DNA of 64,000 nt, taken from positions 1-64,000 of the forward strand of contig JACPWG010000051.1 of NCBI GenBank assembly GCA_016197205.1, read 5' to 3'. The notes below the pieces were generated by a model. The model was not told where the DNA came from, did not search any database, and saw nothing but the letters and a program-made list of their open reading frames with translations. Position 1 is the first letter of the stretch. Each line of letters starts with the position of its first letter. Source of the stretch: Planctomycetota bacterium (GTDB taxonomy: Bacteria; Planctomycetota; MHYJ01; WSZJ01; JACPWG01). This document shows positions 36,201 through 43,495 of the stretch, in pieces. The position numbers were made by a program, and so were the translations under genes.

Positions 36201-36534
36201 GGTACGGCGCCTGGAAGAGTTTCGGGTTGGTGGCGGTGACGCAGTTCCAGCGTAGCGTGTGAAGGTAGGCCGCGAAGATGTGGGCGGGGTCGAAGCCGCG
36301 ACGGGCCACATCCTTCCAGGAGGTCGCGCCGAGGGGCTTGGCATCCACCTCGCTCTCCCAGAGGACCGACAACTCGGCCCCCTGGGCATCGTCGTCAAGG
36401 CAAGCGAGTCGCACGAGCGTTTGCTCGCCGGGGGCGGGGGGCGGCACGACTTCCTCGACGATGTACTGGCGGGAGCGCACGCGAACGAGCTGGCCAGGCT
36501 TGAGTCTCGCAGGCCCGGAGGTCGAGGTTGTCAT
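33226..36534 (-). CDS. drmD: DISARM SNF2-like helicase DrmD
   Basis: A 1102-residue SWI2/SNF2-type helicase that defines class 1 DISARM. Motifs in order: Walker A ADDVGLGKTIEAG (about 139-151), VACPPSIVLQWRDEL, DEAH box ILILDEAHNAA (247-257), LSATPHNGH, TDAAREGVNLQ, and motif VI RIEQRNGRIDRKLQ. A long coiled-coil region follows (RATRRAVEEELEATRVRQ, RDIEAAEVD) with a C-terminal YVVKVTRVEPVG. ATG 36534 gives the standard N-terminus. A 227-bp gap with a promoter separates it from the XRE-ImmA gene. Confidence 0.93.
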   Translation of the reverse strand: MTTSTSGPARLKPGQLVRVRSRQYIVEEVVPPPAPGEQTLVRLACLDDDAQGAELSVLWESEVDAKPLGATSWKDVARRGFDPAHIFAAYLHTLRWNCVTATNPKLFQAPYRAGIEVMAYQLEPLRKALLLPRVNLFIADDVGLGKTIEAGLILRELLLRQKVRRMVVACPPSIVLQWRDELERRFGLTFVVYDREYVLARRRERGYGINPWTTHTRFIISHALLRDEDYAAPLRDWLGDFPAGAILILDEAHNAAPASASKYAIDSQFTRIVRELAPRFEHRLFLSATPHNGHSNSFAALLEILDPQRFCRGVPVRGAKLLDAVMVRRLKEDLRTRVGGFPERQVVQLDIDGLPLDAPELRLSRLLQEYIDLREGRLGSAAKSAQRAAGLLHTTLQKRLLSSIRAFARTLRVHRQAVERHLAGAGLSVRPFARRSEEVWALQQAPGADDAHSELSDAELETEEDRQLVATTHESTVAFAEEGGKGSHGKELKLLGDMLDLAEAARDLPDPRVRILVDWIAEHMCPGLLPSGKSARPGTAPAWNNRRLLIFTEYVDTKRYLEDQLRAAIAGSDDAERRIETFHGQGGMDEKKREEIKRAFNGDPARHPLRILIATDAAREGVNLQNYCADLFHFDVPWNPARIEQRNGRIDRKLQRSPEVRCHYFVFRQRPEDPVLAALIKKTKTIALELGSLGPVLEGRLAAMLERGIRHRQTQTLIRDIEAAEVDRATRRAVEEELEATRVRQEALERQLDTLRELKEESERHLGLQKEALCNALSCSLELLGAEPLRPRPDPDGGKQEQWTFPALDRRSGADPTWAETLDTLRPARERDQKLLEWRKAAPIQPVVFSDAGTLDDDRVHLHLEHRVVRRLLGRFLSQGFVHNDLSRACVGQTTDSIPRVILLGRLALYGERAARLHDELVAVTARWVEPTLRKGALRPYAHEAEDRTHDLLERSLTEAGRKGVPSEVQARLRKSVERDVEELLPHLAPRAEEAAGTAAAELRARGDREAKNMTEILESQRTRIRQTQEASIARYDATQLRLVFAKDEVRQIEADRRHWEKRLAAIERELVDEPVRVRGVYVVKVTRVEPVGIVYLWPVSG

Positions 36535-36654
36535 GTTGGATCGCCCTGGACGAGGCGGAGCGTGTCGCTGCTTTCCTGAGACATGGCTCGTGCTCCCGTC
36601 GGGGCGCGGGTCCCATGGCTTCTCGATGCAGGCGGCCACTGGGGATCGCGTGGG

Positions 36655-37401
36655 TCAGGTTGTGCTGGGCCAGCGGAAGTCACCATCGAAGAACTCGCTC
36701 TGGAGCCAGGCGAGGTCCTCTTCCCAGTCCGAGACGGCTTCGTCCTGCGCAGTGTCGGCTTGGGTCATGCCCTGGCGTCGCAGACTCGCCTTGCGGTTCC
36801 TCGAAAATGCGGCGATGGATCGCGCGATTTTCTCCACGCGCCGGAGGGACCCTGGCTGACCCCAGTCCGCCACGTAGCTCGGGTTGAACTGGTCCGAGGG
36901 CGAAGCGGTCTCATAGGCCGCGCGAAGAGTGGCCTGACGTTCGCTTGCTGTTGGGGCGTCTTTCCCCGCGTGGTAACCGCGTGAACTCAGGAAGCCCTCC
37001 TCCGAAAGCGCGGGCAGGTGGCTGCGATCGGTGGTTGCGGGTTCGCTAGGCAATTTCCCGGCGATGACTGCCCGGAGTCGGGTCAGCTCCTCTGCATCGG
37101 CGTCAGCCAGCCGAAGGCCATGCTCCGTGAGCTTCACCTTGCGCTCCTTGAAGAGCGCAAACCAGCGCGCCATTCCAGGAAGTTGGGCACGGGCGCACAA
37201 GAAGACGTCGTGCTCCTCCGCTCCCTCCTGGACGAGGGCCAAACGTCGCCAAGGTACCCAGAAATCGTGCGCGCTCGGCATGAGTTGCCTTACCGTCCGC
37301 GCGAGCTTGAGGATGTCGTCTTCGAGCGCCATCTGGCTGGATGTCTCTAGATTCGGGGAGGGGGGCGGCGTGCCGCCGGTCGTGGGCGATGGCGGCTTCA
37401 T
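36655..37401 (-). CDS. Unknown protein at the head of the DISARM locus
   Basis: A 248-residue protein with no assigned function. From about residue 24 it reads MALEDDILKLARTVRQLMPS, then FWVPWRRLALVQEG; the C-terminal third has SDQFNPSYVADWGQPGSLRR and a basic-acidic AWLQSEFFDGDFRWP end. The combination of WG.PGS..R..KIA.SIAAF and DWEEDLAWL reads like a conserved family of small accessory proteins next to helicases, but I cannot name it. It lies 120 bp upstream of drmD on the same strand, so it is probably the first gene of the island. Start may instead be ATG 37332. Confidence 0.7.
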   Translation of the reverse strand: MKPPSPTTGGTPPPSPNLETSSQMALEDDILKLARTVRQLMPSAHDFWVPWRRLALVQEGAEEHDVFLCARAQLPGMARWFALFKERKVKLTEHGLRLADADAEELTRLRAVIAGKLPSEPATTDRSHLPALSEEGFLSSRGYHAGKDAPTASERQATLRAAYETASPSDQFNPSYVADWGQPGSLRRVEKIARSIAAFSRNRKASLRRQGMTQADTAQDEAVSDWEEDLAWLQSEFFDGDFRWPSTT

Positions 37402-37848
37402 CTGTGTCGCAACTCTACCGGTTCTTCAAGACCCGATCAATCTTCTCGTGCGGGTCCAGAAGCGTGAGCCATTCCCGGAGGATAAGGTGGAAGCCTTTGA
37501 GACTGTAGCAAGACCACCGGTAAGGTAAGCGGGTCGCAGGCCGAACCCACCTGGCACCCGGGTCAAGGGCATTCGATGCCGAAGCGCCGGAGGCGCGAGA
37601 GCATGTAGCCAGGGCCGAAGGCCCTGGTCTGCCCGCCACGACACGTGGAGCCCTGAAAGGGCGACGGAAGAGCGTCGCGCTTCTCGCGCCCCTTCGGGGC
37701 TTCACCCAGTGCCTCCGATTTCCAGGGCCTTCGGCCCTGGCTACATTCTACGGCCACTTCGGGGCCACGGAGCCGTCCGGTTCCCGGTAGCCTTTCTATC
37801 GTGTCAAGATCTCGCGTGCGCGGACCCCACCAGCGCCATCGTCTCGGC
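37402..37848. other. Gap right of the DISARM locus with palindrome D
   Basis: No gene is supported. It contains the 24-bp inverted repeat at 37604-37745 and further GC-rich repeat text between its arms. The promoter of the unknown gene at 37401 should lie at its left end, but no clear boxes are visible. Confidence 0.55.
37604..37745. repeat. Palindromic element D, 24-bp perfect arms
   Basis: TGTAGCCAGGGCCGAAGGCCCTGG (24 bases, 37604-37627) pairs perfectly with 37722-37745; each arm is itself a small hairpin (CAGGGCC.GAA.GGCCCTG). No coding content. It resembles the palindromic repeats that litter gaps in this window and is just inside the right boundary of the island. Confidence 0.8.
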
Positions 37849-38595
37849 TCATCGTGTACCGCGCGGCGGGCGTGCTCGGCCTGCCGGCGGGCGCAGGCGC
37901 GCCTCCATGAGCCGCACGCCGAACGAATACTTCCGCCCCTGCTGGCGATACCGCACCCAGCCCTTCGCGCGCAACCGCTCCATGTAGGACCACAGCCCGG
38001 GGAGCCGCGCGTCGTACTCCGCGGGCGTGAACGTCCGCCGCAGTCTCAGGCGGCAGCGCACGACGAAGCGGCGGGCGAAGGCCTCCAGCGCGCGGTCCGC
38101 GTGCGTGAGGTCGATCAGCACGAAGTAGACCCGCCCGCCGGGCGCGAGGTGCGCCGGCGCCTCGCGCGCCAGCCGCCGGAGATGCGCGGTGCCATCCGAG
38201 CCGCCCCATTTCGCGGTCGAGAAATCCCGCGGGGCCGGGGTCTGCGGGACGTTGCCGATGATGACGTCGAAGCGCTCCCGGCCGCAGGGCTCGAAGAAAT
38301 CGCCGGTCGCGAAGCGCACGTGCGCGAGTCGATTTCGGCGCGCGTTCTCCCGCGCGCATGCGACCGCGGCCGGATCGACGTCGACGAGCCAGACCGCGCC
38401 CGCGCCCGCACGCGCCGCCCAGAGGCCAAAGACCCCGGACCCGCAGCCGAGATCGAGGACGCGCGCGCCGGCCGGGAACTCCATGCAAGCGGCCTCGAGC
38501 GGGGCGTAGCCGTCCGGCGGATGGACGCCGGGGGGCGTGGCGAGCACGACGGACGCGCCGCGCGCGGTGAAGCGACGAAGCGATTGGCGGGGCAT
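37849..38595 (-). CDS. Class I SAM-dependent methyltransferase
   Basis: A 248-residue methyltransferase of the HemK/RsmC/PrmA-like group. The SAM site is ARVLDLGCGSGVFGLWAARAG (starts about residue 44) and VDVDPAAVACARENARRN; the catalytic-type motif is FDVIIGNVPQTPAP, an NPPY-related NVPQ. GGAGG lies eight bases upstream of ATG 38595. Its last about 16 codons (ending PAGRARPPRGTR) are the complement of the GT4-derived boundary sequence at 37855-37901, so the tail may have been altered by the island insertion. Substrate unknown; a protein or rRNA is likely. Confidence 0.85.
   Translation of the reverse strand: MPRQSLRRFTARGASVVLATPPGVHPPDGYAPLEAACMEFPAGARVLDLGCGSGVFGLWAARAGAGAVWLVDVDPAAVACARENARRNRLAHVRFATGDFFEPCGRERFDVIIGNVPQTPAPRDFSTAKWGGSDGTAHLRRLAREAPAHLAPGGRVYFVLIDLTHADRALEAFARRFVVRCRLRLRRTFTPAEYDARLPGLWSYMERLRAKGWVRYRQQGRKYSFGVRLMEARLRPPAGRARPPRGTR
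37855..37875 (+). repeat. Right 21-bp direct repeat flanking the DISARM region
   Basis: Identical to 17235-17255. Here similarity to the GT4 gene continues rightward to 37901 (44 of 47 bases match 13335-13381 by hand count), covering the last codons of the glycosyltransferase. Confidence 0.8.
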
Positions 38596-38737
38596 GCGGC
38601 GTTCCTCCGACATTCTTTGTGCTTGACCGGCCGCGCGGGTTCGCCCTAGAATCACACCCCTTCCGCGGGGACCACCGCGTTCCCCCGCACCCGACCCCTT
38701 TCGCCGAGACCCCTGACGACCCACGGAGGACCTCGAA

Positions 38738-39868
38738 ATGACCGTCGCCACGCTGCCGGTGGAAACGACCGATCCCGTGAATGCCCGGATCCTGGCCGTT
38801 TCCGAGGACAAGATCCAGGGATTCCAGCGGGATCCCCTCGGCGAGGTGGCCCGGCTCTCCGGGGTCGAGCTACCCGTCGTCCTGGAGCGCATCCAGGCCA
38901 TGCTCCGCGGCGGCACGATCCGACGCGTGCGCCAGACGCTCATGGCGAACAATCTCGCGGACGGCGCGCTCGTCGCCTGGCAGCTCCCGGCGGAGCGGCT
39001 CGATGCCGCGTTCGACCACATGTTCCAGCAGGACCCCTTCTCCGGCCATGTCGTCGTCCGCTCGGCCGACCCGGCCACGCCCGGCTCCAACTACAAGCTC
39101 TGGACGACGCTCAAGGTGCCGCAGGGCTTCTCCCTGGAAAAGCATGCCGAGCACCTTCGGAAAAAGGTCGGCGCCGAGAAATTCCGGCTCATGCCCGCGA
39201 AGTGCCTATTCGCGCTCGGCGTCGGCCACGTCCGCCGCCGCGGCATGGAGCCCGGCAGCAAGGCGGACGAGCTTGCCAACGTGATCGACGTAAAGACGGC
39301 CGAGCTGACGGACGCCGAGTGGCGCATCCTCACCGCGCTCAAGCGGGAGTTCGCCGCCGAGGAGTTGGTCCCCGACCTGTGGCGCGCACGCGCCCAAGAG
39401 GCGAGCGTCTCGCTCGAGAATTTCTGCGAGGTCGCCGAGGACCTGAACCGGCGCGGCGTGATCGGCCGCTTCTCGACCTTTCTCGAACACGTGAAGCAGC
39501 TCGCGAGCGGGGAGCGGGTGACGCGCTTCAACGCCCTCTTCCACTGGGCGGTCCCCGTGGGCCGGGAGCGCGAGGCCGGCCGCGAGGTCGGGCGGCATCA
39601 CATCCTAACGCACGCGTACTGGCGCGAAGGCGGGCCGGAGTTCCGAAACGTGAACGTGATGGGCGTGGCGCACGGGACGGATCGCGACGTTTTGCTGGCG
39701 CACAAGGCCGCAATCGATGCGCATCTGGCGGCCATCGGGATCTCGGTCGCGTACACGAACGTCTTCTGGGGGGGACGAAGCGAGATCAAGCCGTCGGAAA
39801 TTTCGCCGCTCGTGTACCGGGAGTGGTGCGCGAAGCACGGGATCGATCCGGCGACCATGGCGGGGTAG
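38738..39868 (+). CDS. Fused AhbA-AhbB-like (Lrp/AsnC-fold) siroheme-decarboxylase-type protein
   Basis: A 376-residue protein made of two similar halves, each a winged helix plus AsnC-like domain. First half: IQGFQRDPLGEVARLSGVEL, RIQAMLRGGTIRRVR, LVAWQLPAERLD and NYKLWTTLKVP. Second half from about residue 196: LTDAEWRILTALKREF, LNRRGVIGRFSTFLEH, ALFHWAVPVG, HILTHAYWREG and NVNVMGVAHG. These correspond to the AhbA and AhbB/NirDLGH subunits that decarboxylate siroheme in alternative haem and d1-haem synthesis. They are usually separate proteins. No other haem gene is near. A regulatory role cannot be excluded. Confidence 0.62.
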   Translation: MTVATLPVETTDPVNARILAVSEDKIQGFQRDPLGEVARLSGVELPVVLERIQAMLRGGTIRRVRQTLMANNLADGALVAWQLPAERLDAAFDHMFQQDPFSGHVVVRSADPATPGSNYKLWTTLKVPQGFSLEKHAEHLRKKVGAEKFRLMPAKCLFALGVGHVRRRGMEPGSKADELANVIDVKTAELTDAEWRILTALKREFAAEELVPDLWRARAQEASVSLENFCEVAEDLNRRGVIGRFSTFLEHVKQLASGERVTRFNALFHWAVPVGREREAGREVGRHHILTHAYWREGGPEFRNVNVMGVAHGTDRDVLLAHKAAIDAHLAAIGISVAYTNVFWGGRSEIKPSEISPLVYREWCAKHGIDPATMAG

Positions 39869-39971
39869 CCCGGGGGGCGGGCAACCCGGGATCGAACTCC
39901 ACGGAAACCAGAGATTTCGCAGCGCGGCAGTGCCGCAGCCTGCGGTCCACGCCGCGACCGAGCCGCCACCA

Positions 39972-41060
39972 CTACTTCGACGACAGCGCCACGATCACCC
40001 CGATGAGCCCCGCGATCGAGAGCACGAAGAGCGCGATCTTGATCCACGAGTACGGGGCCTCGCCGTACACCTTCCCGGTCTGACCATTCACCAGATATCG
40101 ATACGGCTTGTTCGCGTACCGGTACGAGGCGATCCAGATCGGGAGCAGGCAGAGCTTGTACGTGCGGTTCATGTACTGCGTGGTGACGTGCAGGTTGCGG
40201 TGCGTGTCCCCCGGCACCTTCGACGCGCACGCGCTGCGGATCGCGCCGTCCATCTCCTCCTTCGCCTTCGGCCACGCCGCCTTCATGTCGAGCTGATAGT
40301 CCTCGGCCACCATACCGGAGAGATACTCGGGCTTGTACGGGGCGAGCTTCTGCGTCTCGAACGGCTCGAGGCCCTTGGCCAGTTCCTCGGGCACGGACCG
40401 CGAGGCCGGGACGAGGACGTCGTCGAAGAACTGGTTGTGCCGGCCGCTCGCCGGCTCCCACCGCGTGTGCTGCACCTGCCGCGTCTGCGAATGCCCCTGG
40501 GCGTCGGTGTACTTCTCCGTTACATAATAATGGTAGCCCGCCTCGGCGGTCCAGAACGAGTGCGTCATGGAGTCGAAGGTCCAGTAGGGGATGTAGACCC
40601 CCTGCAAGCCTTCCGGCCGGGCCTGGCGCTTGAGCGCGTTCGGGCGGAACCACAGCCCCTGGATCCACGTGCGGAACTGCTCGATGACCTGGTCCTTGGT
40701 CACCTGGAACGGGAGTAGGGATTCTGGCTGAAGGAGGGCGGCGTTCGCTTCGCGCGGGATCACTTCGTTCGCGCCGCAAAAAGCGCAGGTGAGGGCGGTG
40801 ACCTGGGGCTCGACCTGCGTCTCGGCCGCGCACTGCTGGCATTTGACCGCTTTGAGCGCCGTGCCGAGCCCGCGCGGCCGTTTGCCCGCGTCGTATTCTT
40901 CGAAGGGGTGCTCCTTCACCTCGGCCGCCGACTGCGGGATCGCCTCCGTGTAGCCGCAATAGCCGCACTTGAGGGCCTCTTGTCCCGGGGCGAAGTCCAG
41001 CTTCGCACCGCAGGCCTTACACGGGAATTGGAGCGGCTTTTCGTGGGCGGCAGTGACCAT
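39972..41060 (-). CDS. Two-zinc-ribbon membrane-anchored protein
   Basis: A 362-residue protein with two N-terminal zinc ribbons, FPCKACGAKLDF...LKCGYCGY (about residues 11-35) and VKCQQCAAET...LTCAFCGANE (about 70-100), and a membrane segment at the very C-terminus (IKIALFVLSIAGLIGVIVAL). The middle contains YIPYWTFDSMTHSFW and LCLLPIWIASYRYANKPYRYLVNG, typical of a family often found beside SPFH proteins. Last gene of a four-gene operon (TerB-like, zinc-ribbon, SPFH, this gene). Function unknown. ATG 41060 has AAGGAAG upstream. Confidence 0.78.
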   Translation of the reverse strand: MVTAAHEKPLQFPCKACGAKLDFAPGQEALKCGYCGYTEAIPQSAAEVKEHPFEEYDAGKRPRGLGTALKAVKCQQCAAETQVEPQVTALTCAFCGANEVIPREANAALLQPESLLPFQVTKDQVIEQFRTWIQGLWFRPNALKRQARPEGLQGVYIPYWTFDSMTHSFWTAEAGYHYYVTEKYTDAQGHSQTRQVQHTRWEPASGRHNQFFDDVLVPASRSVPEELAKGLEPFETQKLAPYKPEYLSGMVAEDYQLDMKAAWPKAKEEMDGAIRSACASKVPGDTHRNLHVTTQYMNRTYKLCLLPIWIASYRYANKPYRYLVNGQTGKVYGEAPYSWIKIALFVLSIAGLIGVIVALSSK

Positions 41061-41122
41061 GAGAGTACGCTTCCTTATTCCCCCTCGCCCCTCCGGGGAA
41101 AGGGCTGTTGTTTGCGACCCCG

Positions 41123-42448
41123 CTACGACAGCCTCGCCGCGATTTCGTCGACGGATGCGGCATCCACCCAGCCCGGCATGCCCTCCTTCCAGACCTTGTG
41201 GCTGCCGCTGGGATTCGCCCGAACGCGGCGCGCGACCTCCGAAGCGGCGAAGGGACCCTCGGCGGCCCCGCCCGAGGAGTAATGGAACTTGGACTCCGGC
41301 GGCGCCGCGGGCGCGCTGGGCGGAGGAGGAGGCGGCGCGGCGGGCATCGGCGGCGGGGGCGGCATCGCGCCGGGCGCGGGGGGCGGGCCCATCTGTGCGG
41401 CGAGGGCCGGGACCTGCTGCCACGGCTGCCAGGAGGCCATGCCCGCGGCCCACACGTTGATCGCGGCGCCCGGGTTGGCGCGGATCGTGCCGACCGCGGC
41501 CGCGAGCGGCATCGGTCCTTGCTGCCCCATCGGACCCGCGAGATGGTACTGCGCTTCCGCCGTTGCCGGGGCGGGCGGCGGCGCGCCCATGCCGGACGCG
41601 GCCATCGACTGCGACATGATCTGGCCCATGCCCATGCCCGCGCCCATGCCGACGAACGCGCCCCCCATGCCCGGATTGTGCGCGGCCTCGCGCATCGCCT
41701 GCGCGGCCTGGTACTGCGTGTAGGCCCCGAGGTTGCCGACCGCGCCCATCGAGCTGCGCGCGTCGATGGCCTTCTCGACCTCCTCCGGCATCGTCACGCT
41801 TTCAATGACGAGCTTCACGAGCGAGACGCCGGTCTTCCGGAACTCCGGATCCATGCGCTGCTGCAGCGTCGCGCCGATCTCCTCGTACTTCGCGGCGAGG
41901 TCGAGGACGGGGATCTTGGCCTGGCCGAGCGTCGTGGTGAAGCTCGAGACGAGCGTCGTGCGGAGCTGGCCCTGGATCTTTTCGATCGTGAAGTAGCCGT
42001 CGGTCCCGACGTAGCTCTTGAAGAAGAGGGCGGGGTCCACGATCTGGATCGTGTAAATGCCGTGGGCGCGGACCCGCACGATGCCGAAGTCGGCGTCGCG
42101 GAGCGCGACCGGAGTCGCGGTCCCCCACTTCATGTCGATGTAGGGCTTCGTGCTGACGAAATAGACCTCGGCCTTGAACGGAGATTCGAAACCGTACTTC
42201 CAGCTCGAGAGCTTGGTCAGGATCGGGATGTTCTGCGTGGTCAGGGTGAAGAGGCCGGGCTTGAACACGTCTCCCATCTGGCCTTCGTGCACGAAGATCG
42301 CCGCCTGCCCCTCGCGGACCGTGAGCTGCGCGCCGCGCTTGATCTCCTGGCCGTTCGTCTGGAAGCGGTAGCAAAGCGTGTCCGTGCTGTCGTCGAGCCA
42401 CGAAATGACGTCGATGGCTTGGTTCTTGATGAAATCCAGGATCCCCAT
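41123..42448 (-). CDS. SPFH-domain protein (YdjI/virion-core-like) with two GYF_2 domains
   Basis: A 441-residue protein. It starts MGILDFIKNQAIDVISWLDD, then an SPFH/band-7-like body (LTVREGQAAIFVHEGQMGDV, YIDMKWGTATPVALRDADFG, KYEEIGATLQQRMDPEF). A glycine/methionine-rich linker (GMGAGMGMGQIMSQ) leads to a GYF_2 domain (about 300-350, NVWAAGMASWQP), a proline-rich stretch and a second GYF_2 domain (ending VWKEGMPGWVDAAS). GGAGG precedes ATG 42448 by eight bases. SPFH proteins form membrane scaffolds or rings; GYF_2 domains bind proline-rich partners. Third gene of the operon. Confidence 0.85.
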   Translation of the reverse strand: MGILDFIKNQAIDVISWLDDSTDTLCYRFQTNGQEIKRGAQLTVREGQAAIFVHEGQMGDVFKPGLFTLTTQNIPILTKLSSWKYGFESPFKAEVYFVSTKPYIDMKWGTATPVALRDADFGIVRVRAHGIYTIQIVDPALFFKSYVGTDGYFTIEKIQGQLRTTLVSSFTTTLGQAKIPVLDLAAKYEEIGATLQQRMDPEFRKTGVSLVKLVIESVTMPEEVEKAIDARSSMGAVGNLGAYTQYQAAQAMREAAHNPGMGGAFVGMGAGMGMGQIMSQSMAASGMGAPPPAPATAEAQYHLAGPMGQQGPMPLAAAVGTIRANPGAAINVWAAGMASWQPWQQVPALAAQMGPPPAPGAMPPPPPMPAAPPPPPPSAPAAPPESKFHYSSGGAAEGPFAASEVARRVRANPSGSHKVWKEGMPGWVDAASVDEIAARLS

Positions 42449-42493
42449 GTCGCTCACCTCCAATCGCTTCGGGCCCCGGCGCCGGCCCCCGCA

Positions 42494-43453
42494 TCAGCGG
42501 GTGCGGGCGAGGCTCGTCACGGCCTTTCGCAAAGAATCGACTTCTCCGTGCAGGCGGGCGCGGACGTCCTGTCCGCCTTCCATGGCGCGCTCCAGCTCGC
42601 CGACCTGTCCGCGCGCGTGCGCGGCCGTTTCCGCGAGCCGGGCGAGCGTGGCCTCGGCCTCCTTCGCCGCCGGGGAGCCCTTTTCCTGGGTCGCCTGTTC
42701 CGCGGCCGCGACGGCAGCCTCCAGAAGGCCGGTCGCGGCCTCCCCCATGCCGCCGGCCGCGCCGCCGGCGATGGCGCCCAGCAGGTCCTTTCGGGCAAGC
42801 CGCGAGGTCAGGTCGCAGTAGCCGACGGCCGTCGCCGAGAGCTGTTTTTTTTGCGCGCCCTCCAGCGTGCCGAGCGCCGCGGCGGTGCGGTGCAAGAGCT
42901 CGGTCGTCGCGCGCGGGAGGGGCGTGGGGCAGCGGGCGAACCCGAGGACGCGCCGGCGCTTGCCGCGGCCGCGGAGGCCGAGTGCGACCGCGCCGCCGAG
43001 CCCGACCAGGAGGCCCAAGGGGAACCAGAGCAGCCAGCCGAGGACGAGTCCCCCCATGAAAGCCAGATAGGGCAGGGGCGTCTGGAAGCCGGGCGCGCTC
43101 CCCGCGGACTCCGGTTCGCCGGTGACGGCCTCGGCGAGCGTTTCTCTCGGGCCGAGCCGGGCCACGAGCGCATCGGCGACCGGCTTGTCCAGGTTTTGAC
43201 AGACGCGCACGCGCTCGGTCGAGAGGGCCTGCTCGGCCTCGGCGGCCGTGACGTTGTCGAGGACTTCGCCGAGGAGCGCGGCGGCGTCCTTGCGAAATTT
43301 CAGGCTCGTGATCGGTCCGACCGCGACCGAGTAGGACCCGGTCTCGAGGGACTGGACCAGCGCGTGCCCGCCGCACGCGAGGCACACGTCGATCGCCTGC
43401 GGCACCGCCTGGTTGCAACTCAGGCAGCGCGGGGGCTTCGTGTCGTCGGCCAT
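42494..43453 (-). CDS. Zinc-ribbon membrane protein with C-terminal coiled coil
   Basis: A 319-residue protein: an N-terminal zinc ribbon (PRCLSCNQAVP...VCLACGG, residues about 8-29), one or two membrane segments at about 127-160 (PYLAFMGGLVLGWLLWFPLG, LLVGLGGAVALGL), and a C-terminal helical part with alanine/glutamate-rich heptads (EATLARLAETAAHARGQVGE). Second gene of the TerB-SPFH operon, 45 bp before the SPFH gene. Function unknown; probably a membrane partner of the SPFH protein. Confidence 0.75.
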   Translation of the reverse strand: MADDTKPPRCLSCNQAVPQAIDVCLACGGHALVQSLETGSYSVAVGPITSLKFRKDAAALLGEVLDNVTAAEAEQALSTERVRVCQNLDKPVADALVARLGPRETLAEAVTGEPESAGSAPGFQTPLPYLAFMGGLVLGWLLWFPLGLLVGLGGAVALGLRGRGKRRRVLGFARCPTPLPRATTELLHRTAAALGTLEGAQKKQLSATAVGYCDLTSRLARKDLLGAIAGGAAGGMGEAATGLLEAAVAAAEQATQEKGSPAAKEAEATLARLAETAAHARGQVGELERAMEGGQDVRARLHGEVDSLRKAVTSLARTR

Positions 43454-43495
43454 GGCTTGCGCACTCCAGAGCGGCGGAGGTCGGGCGATCTGACG

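Larger units (their letters stand above)
17235..37875. other. Augmented class 1 DISARM defence island
   Basis: All genes are on the minus strand. In transcription order: unknown 37401, drmD, XRE-ImmA/IrrE, PIN, PD-(D/E)XK-like, drmMI, AAA ATPase, broken DUF4276, Phd-like, vapB, vapC, drmA, drmB, drmC. DISARM restricts phage by combining methylation of self DNA with helicase, DUF1998 and PLD proteins. The class 1 order drmD-drmMI-drmA-drmB-drmC is kept, but eight further genes or relics lie among the core genes. No integrase was found inside. Confidence 0.85.

Noticed and set aside
16500..38000. Integrase or transposase for the DISARM island
   Set aside because: All larger frames between 16.5 and 38 kb are assigned and none shows tyrosine- or serine-recombinase or DDE motifs, so mobility is inferred only from the flanking repeats.
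39875..39905. tRNA T-arm-like GAGTTCGATCCC on the minus strand
   Set aside because: No acceptor stem, D-arm or anticodon arm can be drawn around it in the 103-bp gap.
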